Assembly: GCA_035772785.1 (NCBI GenBank) | Contig: JAOCPU010000048.1 | Coordinates: 62,001-126,000, forward strand | Source of the DNA: Phlebiopsis flavidoalba | Taxonomy: Eukaryota; Basidiomycota; Agaricomycetes; Polyporales; Phanerochaetaceae | Length of the DNA: 64,000 bases | Direction: 5' to 3' | Shown: positions 57,633-64,000 of the stretch, in pieces | How the letters are laid out: each line of letters opens with the position of its first letter | Numbering within the stretch: position 1 is the stretch's first letter | The notes under the pieces: model-generated | What the model was told of the DNA's origin: nothing | Seen by the model: the letters and a program-made list of their open reading frames with translations, nothing else | Databases searched by the model: none | Made by a program: the position numbers and the translations under genes

Positions 57633-58517
57633 GAACGGCAGTCAGAAGATCATACTTGCTCCTATCTCTATGCGACCCCATCCTGGAGTCCCGTAACGCG
57701 GACTGTTCCCCCCCCCACCGGTATTCTTCAACTCTTCGTTTGATCTCGAGCTCGGCGCTCCGCTCCGAACTCTCTTGCCTCAGCCCGAGCTTGAGCCAAG
57801 TTTGCTGCGGCAGAGCGATTGATGACGATCGCCAGGCCCTCCAAACACAAATCGCAGGGCCTAAGCCAATTGCCAGCGACTAAGAGTAATGCTGAGAGAG
57901 ACCGTGTATTCATGGTTGTGAATGAGACGTACCACCAGCCCGACACATATGATAACTCTGTCTTTCCCATCTATATCATCCGCGCTAGTCTCTTCAAAGC
58001 TTTGCGTCTCGCGGCCCCGGAGCCGTACTCGTACGCGAAGGCTGTGATCGGTGGTATTGCCGCTCTCTGGTGTCAGCCGCCGCCCGCTCGAGCTCCTGCG
58101 TGAAGGGGTCAAAAACGCAGAAAGAGTGTGCCGTTTGCTCTCTCAGAACGTTCATAGGCGTGGGCTGATAGATTGGAAGCAAAAAGGGGCGTGTCTCGAC
58201 TTCTGGGGGCACACTGGGACTGCGACACTGCGCAGAGTCTGGGTGATGTGCTCGCACCAGTTCGTAGTCTTCGAGCCAAAAGAGTGGAGCGGCAAACAGA
58301 TTGTCGACGGGAAGTGGCTTTGTTCATATCAATGAGCATAGATACTAGTGGCACTGTGCGTACATCGAGCTTTGATATCCTTCTGACTAGCCCCGGGCGA
58401 GAGGTGGAAGATCTGCCAAGGTGTAGGATGGGATTGCGAGGGGAAGGGGGGAAAGACGTGGCTAGAAGTCGAAGCAAAGCGAATTTGATGAGTTACCCTT
58501 GACATTTTCAGGTGCAT
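57633..58517 (-). CDS. J-domain (DnaJ-like) co-chaperone, probably mitochondrial and membrane-anchored
   Basis: The N-terminus MHLKMSRVTHQIRFASTSSH is basic, Ser/Arg-rich and free of acidic residues, like a mitochondrial presequence; MSRVTHQ 12 bp on is an alternative start. HPTPWQIFHLSPGASQKDIK begins the J-domain; an intron (GTACGCACAG to GCTCGAAG) is followed by DYELVRAHHPDSAQC with the essential HPD. VPPEV, a Q-A-Y-type helix, FDPFTQELER and a short hydrophobic DRVIICVGLVV segment follow. The tail NLAQARAEAREFGAERRA, EIKRRVEEYRWGG and TPGWGRIEIGASMIF ends at 57633. Type III J-protein without Gly/Phe or zinc regions. The likely role is stimulating a mitochondrial Hsp70. Frameshifted four or more times. 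Confidence 0.8.
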
Positions 58518-61500
58518 CCTCCTCGGAGAAGATAGTGCTACTCAGAGGACGATTAGTGAGTAAAATAGTTGATTGCTGTGAGGATGGCTACTGGTTGCCC
58601 GATCCCATAGTTGGAGGTGAATGAAGTATGCGCGGGCTTGTCGGGCGAGGTGTTCTTAATGCGGACCGTGACAGGACATCAAACGGTTAGGGTTACGAAA
58701 GTCGGGCGAGTGCATACTTCGGCTGAGATACGGTGTACTGGATAAAGTCCAAGGTCGAAGGAACTACACCAGAAGGATCATTTTTTGACGTTGATTATTG
58801 AATATTTCGTGTGTTTAATACTCGTCTATTTTACCGTGTGGTCATTACCATGACCGGCACGTTGATGGGTTTGTGCATCGCCTGGCAAAGCACGCTCACA
58901 ACGGACGTAGCGTTTATACAAGTGATGTTAGTACATTGGTCCGAATTTCCTCCTAGTAATATAGCCTCATGATGGCTGTCTCGGGAGTTCCAGCTCCTCT
59001 CTCTGGTCCAAAGCTATTGTGGAAGAAGTTCCGCTATGCTGGTCTCAAGCCCCCCAGAATTTCCGTCCGGCTCTCCCTTCGCCACCCTAGCTTCGTAGTC
59101 TGCAGGGACCAAGAGGAATAGGCATCGTCTGTGCGCAGAACTCACGGATAAATTGACGACAAAATCCGCACGGAGAAAGCGGGGAGGCGACATCACTATA
59201 AATGCATGATGAGCGGGAAACTGTCTATCTGCATCAGGAATGACTACGGCGCACGTTGTAACTGCGAGGGCTGTGAAGGACGTTACACCCTCGCTCTGTA
59301 AGGCGGAAAATCAGATTTAAGTTTGCAATATAGAGATGGAAGATGGGACTTACAACAGCTTTCACTAGTGCAGTACGCTCAGAGCGCATATAGTACCACC
59401 TCAACGAAGTGAATGGTCAAGCACCTGAAACAGGTGTTGTGGCCTAAGGCGGCATATGAGGAGTAACACTACCGTACGATGCATTCTCTTAACGATTTCG
59501 GGCGCCTTTAATGACTTGGCCATCCACGGTCAAGAGTGCGGCCCCCACACGAAACTTCGAGTACCTGCTGTACGCAAACTGCTTGGCTGGTTAAATGGTC
59601 ACATCAGACCATCATCGCTTCAAAGCCAGGCAGGAAATCACTTGCCTTCAAACGCTGCCTTAATCAGCTTCTCGCGGTCTGGCACGGATATCTCCCAAGT
59701 TGAGACCGACATAATGCAGGACTGGCGCGGAAGTCAAGAGAGAGCCAGATACAAACCTACAAGCGCCCAGCCGGCTTATCATCCGGTCCACGCGATCGCT
59801 ACCAAATTTAGCATGTCGTGGCTTCGTGGCGTTAGACGCCTCAATGAGCGCGTGGATATTTGGGATATCGGAGCCCGTGATCTCGGAACATGCAATCCCT
59901 TACGCATGCATTAAATAAAACTCGCATTTGGGATTTTGCAAGCTTAAGCAGTATAGTATCTTTCGCATTATGCAGGCTGATTTGACGCGATAGGAGGCTA
60001 ACAACATAAAGCTGTAAATAAATAATAATCACAATCATGATACTGCTGGGAGTCGGTTGTAGGACAGCTCTCTGACAGCTTTGAGTACGAATACACTCGG
60101 ACAATCGTTGGAGTACAATCAGAGGAGTAGATTTAAGTCACATGCTTTGTGGTTCTCGTATCTTGTCTGGGTGATTTACACCTGGCATCGCCGATGTCAA
60201 GGTGTCCTGATAATGAGCGACTTTAATCGGCTTCGGGGAATGGAAGGGCTATACATAAGTACTTGGTCCAAGGAAAGGGTTTGTGAAGCATCGTGCGATA
60301 CGATAGCTGTGCTTCTTATGAAGTCGACTCAAGGAAAAGCCTCCAGTCCCAAGCGAGAAATACTGAAGTGCCCCGGGGAGCAGGGACCATGAATGCGCGG
60401 CCGAAGGTAGAAGTAGCGGCGGCGCGAGAGATGGCAGGATATCGGTGGCATTTGCGCAGAAAGTCTGCCGTTGGCCTGTGGAATCATTCGTCGGCAACTA
60501 TACAGTGCAGCAGATCACATAATCACCAAGGGTAACATTCCACGTGATGGGCCCGTACGACGAAGTTCGCCGCGAACCCACCTGCCTTGTATTCGGAGTG
60601 TACGCTGTGCCACAAGCTCGAATGTAGGCCTCGATTCCGCGATTCGGGGTTGTTAGGCTAATGAATTAGATCTCACCCACAGTTCGATCCTGATCGATTG
60701 GTACACGCTACCAATCGGCGAGCCCTCCGCCTCCATATGTCGTCCACGGCCATCCCACATCCCCATGTCAACAGGTTCCTTCCAGCTACAAGGTTGCAGC
60801 GCGGAAGCACGGAGGGTGAAACAGGGAGACGAAGCCAAAGGTCCCGGGTTGGCGACCCAATCCCCGTATATGCCTTTCGCGGACAAAGGTGTAACGATTA
60901 TCGGGCGAGAGCGCGAGCGGGAATAGAGTCCACGGGTGGCGAGTCTCTGAATTGAGACCACCCTTGCGCGACACGCCTCCCGGGCTCGAGCCGTGACAGA
61001 TGCAGGGAGCCGCGCTGCGCGGCCCTCGCGGGGATGCAAAGCAAAGCACGCGCGCGGGCTCCCAGGACCAACGTGGTGGTGTCGCGCGTCGAACTCTCGC
61101 TCGCTCGCGGGCGGCCGTGCCGTGGGGCGCCTCGTCCTCGGACGTGAGGCATGCCGCTTGGCAGGTTCTCTTGCGGCCCGCCTGTCAGGCGGCCCCCCAC
61201 GACATGAAATTCGCGCTAGTGGTGTATACTCGCGCCCCTTCGCGAGAAATTCCAGGAAAATCGGCGGAAATCCGTGCGCCGCTTTGCTCGCGGACGACAG
61301 CTTCGACGCGCCACGTAATTCGTCCCCGGGAGCCCCGCGCTGCGCGTAAATCGGTTGAGCGAACGGAGATGGAAGGAGGTCCATAGGTGGGAAGTACAAG
61401 CGACTAACCCATTCGGTGCATAAGGGGGGTGCACATACAGGTCCAATGGCTCGTGATGGAGAAGTGTCAGGACCCGGAAGACCCCGTCCCAAGAAGGGAG

Positions 61501-61857
61501 GGACTGTGAGCGACGTTTTTTACGAGTCAAGAGCACGATTTATGTTCTCGAGGTTGCCTCCTCCCGAGCATTTTTGTGGCGTAGGATGACGATGTTGTAG
61601 AGTGACAATCAGCGGGAGTTGAGTTGTTGGTGAAAACGAACGAGGATGAGCAGGGGGTGAAGCCATCAACGAGCGGCTCGCTCGGAGGGTGGCTATACTG
61701 CGGGCGGCGCGCTCGCGGAAGACGGCCAAATGATGATGGGAGATTGGTGTCTGGGGTCGGACGCCGGGGGTTGCAGGGGCTCGAACGAATCAACATCTGG
61801 TGGAAATTCGGATGGCAAATCTCAGGGACGAGGTCAGCCCCTCCGAAAAGAGATGGG
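58518..61857. other. Gene-poor region, GC-rich at its right end
   Basis: No gene recognised. A 152-codon plus-strand frame at 59456-59914 and a 279-codon minus-strand frame at 61492-60653 are open but motif-free; the latter is Arg/Ala/Pro-rich and lies in CpG-rich DNA upstream of the HMG-box gene, so it is probably spurious. The upstream 58.5-60 kb resembles the AT-richer desert left of the potassium transporter. Confidence 0.4.
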
Positions 61858-61863
61858 TATAAG
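61858..61863 (+). promoter_or_regulatory. TATA box for the HMG-box gene
   Basis: TATAAG lies 140 bp before the ATG at 61998, followed by a C/T-rich leader. Confidence 0.5.
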
Positions 61864-61997
61864 AGGACTCAAACAGTAGCTTGTTGTTTCGCCCCCTTTT
61901 CCTCTCCCTTGTCTTCCCTCGATAGGGAATCGGCCCTTCATCCACGCAGACACTACTCACACATCAACATCTTTAATACCCACCTGTAGCCTTAGAT

Positions 61998-63765
61998 ATG
62001 CCAGTCTCCCGTCTCACTCGTCGCAGGAGGTCATCGCTGGGTCTCAGTAAGTCAACATCGCGCGGGTCGATGGATGGGATGCTCACCGTGTGTGCTGCGA
62101 GTAGCCAGCCTCAATCCTATCAAGCCTGGAAAAACTATGGCATCAACACTTCACCACGAGGTGTAACGTTCGCCCCTAACGTCACCCCTGGCACATTCGT
62201 CGAGGAGACAGACGGAGGAGACGACCTCGCTGCGGAGGTCCCATCGCCGTCAGATGCCCTCTTCCCGCCCGCTGAAACGCCTGCTCCCGTTCCTACGCGT
62301 CGACGAGCACCGCCAGGGAAGCGCCGTTCGCAGGGCTACATCCCCCGTCCCCCTAACGCATTCATGCTCTTCCGCGCCAACTTCGTTCGTCAAAAGCACG
62401 TCCCCGGTTCCATTGAGACGAATCACGGCTCTCTATCAAAGATCATCGGTGAGTCGCTCGTCCGGAGAGTACGGAACCAATGGCTGACCGTGAGACAGGC
62501 AACTGCTGGAAAGCTCTTCCTGATCAGGAAAAGAAAGTTTGGGAGGCGAGAGCGAAGAAAGCGAAGGCAGAGCACAAGGAGATGTACCCCCAACTATCGG
62601 TTTAAGCCTGTCCACAACAAGAATAAGAACAAGAATAAGAAGGACAAGACGCCGCTCGACGAACCTGATGAGAGGAGGTGCGAGGAGGTGGCCCAGTTGC
62701 TGTTGGAGGGCAGAAAGGGCGACGAGCTCGCTGCCGCAGTCCGTCGTCTCGACATTGACCGCAGGCGCGAGGCCACACGGTCACAGAGTCCCGCGCCGTT
62801 CCACGCGCCTTTCATGGGCGCGTCCGTACCCATGTACGCGCACCGCCGATCGTCATCTGTCCCTCCCATGTTCACAGGACTCCACGCGCCCATCGCCATT
62901 CACCACTGTGCCATCTTTCATGTCAAACTTCACTGGTTCCCGTCCGGACACGCCTGTGAACAACATTGCTCGCCTGAACCGCTTATGGGACGCGAAACGA
63001 TTTCGATCCGAGTCGTCTGCGGCGTCCGTCCCAGCGCCGGGCCTTCGTACATGTGCACCTGGGGGCCCCCCGCGCCGGTGCCGTTCACGCTCAGCGACTT
63101 GCAGGCGCCGACCCAGAGCCTCTGCCCAACATCGACACGAGCCTCTTCAACCAGTCGTACCTGAGCCCGTCCGTCGATTTCTCGGGCCTCACTGCGCGCC
63201 CCAGCACACGACCGCCGCACCCCGCCTCCCGAGCTGAACCAGCAGTGGATCCAGCTGGATCCGAACGCGATCTCACCGCTCGACAGCTCTGCAGACCCCC
63301 TCTCCGCCGCGTCGACCTCGATGTCCTCCGCGTACCCATACCCCTCGCTCACGCCCGCCGACGGGATGCAGCCTATCCCCTGGATGCAACAGGAGGAGAT
63401 CACGCCGTCCGCGTCCCCCTCCGGCTTCTCCGCGACGCCGCCGCCGAACGACTTCGAGGCGCAGGCGGACATGAGCCTCGGCATGTACGCGAACCCGGGC
63501 AACCCCGCGCAGTGGGGCCAGCAGGAGGGTCGCGATCGTCCACGCGGACGGCGGTGCTGTCGGCCACGACGCGCTCGTCTACTCGCAGGGCGAGTACATC
63601 GATCCGGGCATGGGCGTGCACATGCAGGAGTACTACGCCGGCGTCGACGCCACTATGGCGCTGCGCCGAGCTGTGGCGTCGAGACGACGGGACGCATACG
63701 CACACGCATCCTATCCGGAGGAGATGCAGTTCCATCATCCTGTCGAGATCTCGCAATACTCGTAG
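61998..63765 (+). CDS. HMG-box (MATA_HMG-type) transcription factor
   Basis: The start MPVSRLTRRRRSSLGLSKST precedes a disordered N-terminus (NTSPRGVTFAPNVTPGTF). The HMG box begins at about residue 110: YIPRPPNAFMLFRANFVRQK, HVPGSIETNHGSLSKIIG, a 50-bp intron (62449-62498), NCWKALPDQEKKVWEARAKK, AKAEHKEMYP, then after a one-base shift NYRFKPVHNKNKNKNKKDK. The RPPNAF, KIIG-x-CW, W-x-x-(R/K)A and YP-x-Y-x-F-x-P positions define a sequence-specific fungal HMG domain, like those of mating or developmental regulators. VRRLDIDRRRE, SSSVPPMFTG, DTPVNNIARLNRLWDAKRFR, NIDTSLFNQSYLSPSVDF, NQQWIQLDPNAISPLDSS, YPYPSLTPADGMQPIPWM, and YYAGVDATMA to EMQFHHPVEISQYS complete about 560 residues. The shift inside the box is a run of five C. 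Which regulator it is cannot be said. Confidence 0.85.
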
Positions 63766-64000
63766 GCCTCAAATCACGGACATACCATCGGTTATTTGTT
63801 TTCGTTTTAGCATGTTTCCTCCATCAGCTTGACGCGTTTTCAGTATCTTCTCAAAACATCATCGTTAGAACGACTGTTGTTCATTTTTCTTGTTGTCCCG
63901 GTTGACTCACGCGCTGTAGCAATATCTCGTCTCGTCTCGTCTCTGAACCCTCTGTAGCCATATCGCCCACTACTCAATACCCCCCGTATAATCAATGTCT

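Noticed and set aside
60653..61492. 279-codon open frame on the minus strand
   Set aside because: It lies in CpG-rich DNA where stop codons are rare, is Arg/Ala/Pro-rich, and has no motif; this is the upstream region of the HMG-box gene.
1..64000. CRISPR array, phage, plasmid or bacterial features
   Set aside because: No regularly spaced repeats, and gene structures with spliceosomal introns show a eukaryotic nuclear sequence.

Overview
The window looks like a piece of a basidiomycete (Agaricomycete-type) nuclear genome. The signs are very short GT-AG introns (about 45-70 bp), intron-rich genes, TATA boxes about 65-180 bp upstream of start codons, and protein families known mainly or only from mushrooms and relatives (DUF6533 membrane protein, two DUF6699 proteins, an Agaricomycete-type caspase-domain protein). 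Almost every recognisable gene, including highly conserved ones (ribosomal proteins, arginyl-tRNA synthetase), can only be read by switching frame every few tens of codons. The simplest explanation is uncorrected indel noise in the assembly, not mass pseudogenisation. All gene boundaries below are therefore outer limits, and the reading frame inside each is broken.

Layout. 0-3.7 kb: one gene running off the left edge, then a gene-poor stretch. 3.7-8.3 kb: a CAAX prenyl protease 2 (RCE1) gene and a kelch-repeat gene, divergent from a 296-bp gap. 8.5-13.7 kb: two tandem paralogues of an ARM-like protein. 13.9-17 kb: a BAHD-type acyltransferase with an intact split HxxxDG motif, and an unassigned gene. 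18-26 kb: two DUF6699 genes enclosing a caspase-domain peptidase gene and a cysteine-rich putative secreted protein. 26.1-29.6 kb: unresolved. 29.6-31.6 kb: GH5 exo-beta-1,3-glucanase. 33.5-36 kb: divergent ribosomal protein genes uS15 (RPS13) and eS6 (RPS6); eS6 is interrupted by a 280-bp pyrimidine tract. 36.9-38 kb: Gly/Ser-rich membrane protein. 40.1-44.2 kb: myo-inositol oxygenase, then cytosolic arginyl-tRNA synthetase. 45.3-47 kb: DUF6533 protein. 47-54 kb: a long gene desert with small palindromes. 54-58.5 kb: HAK-type potassium transporter and a J-domain protein. 58.5-61.9 kb: gene-poor, GC-rich at its right end. 62-63.8 kb: HMG-box transcription factor.

No single pathway unites the window. 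It is a mixed neighbourhood of housekeeping genes (translation, prenyl-protein processing, K+ uptake), cell-wall and inositol metabolism, and lineage-specific unknowns. I found no convincing tRNA, rRNA, CRISPR array, phage, intact transposon or clearly novel multi-gene system. The most useful oddities are the eS6 insertion, the divergent ribosomal-protein promoter, the tandem ARM-like pair and the inverted repeat at 22.2-22.7 kb.
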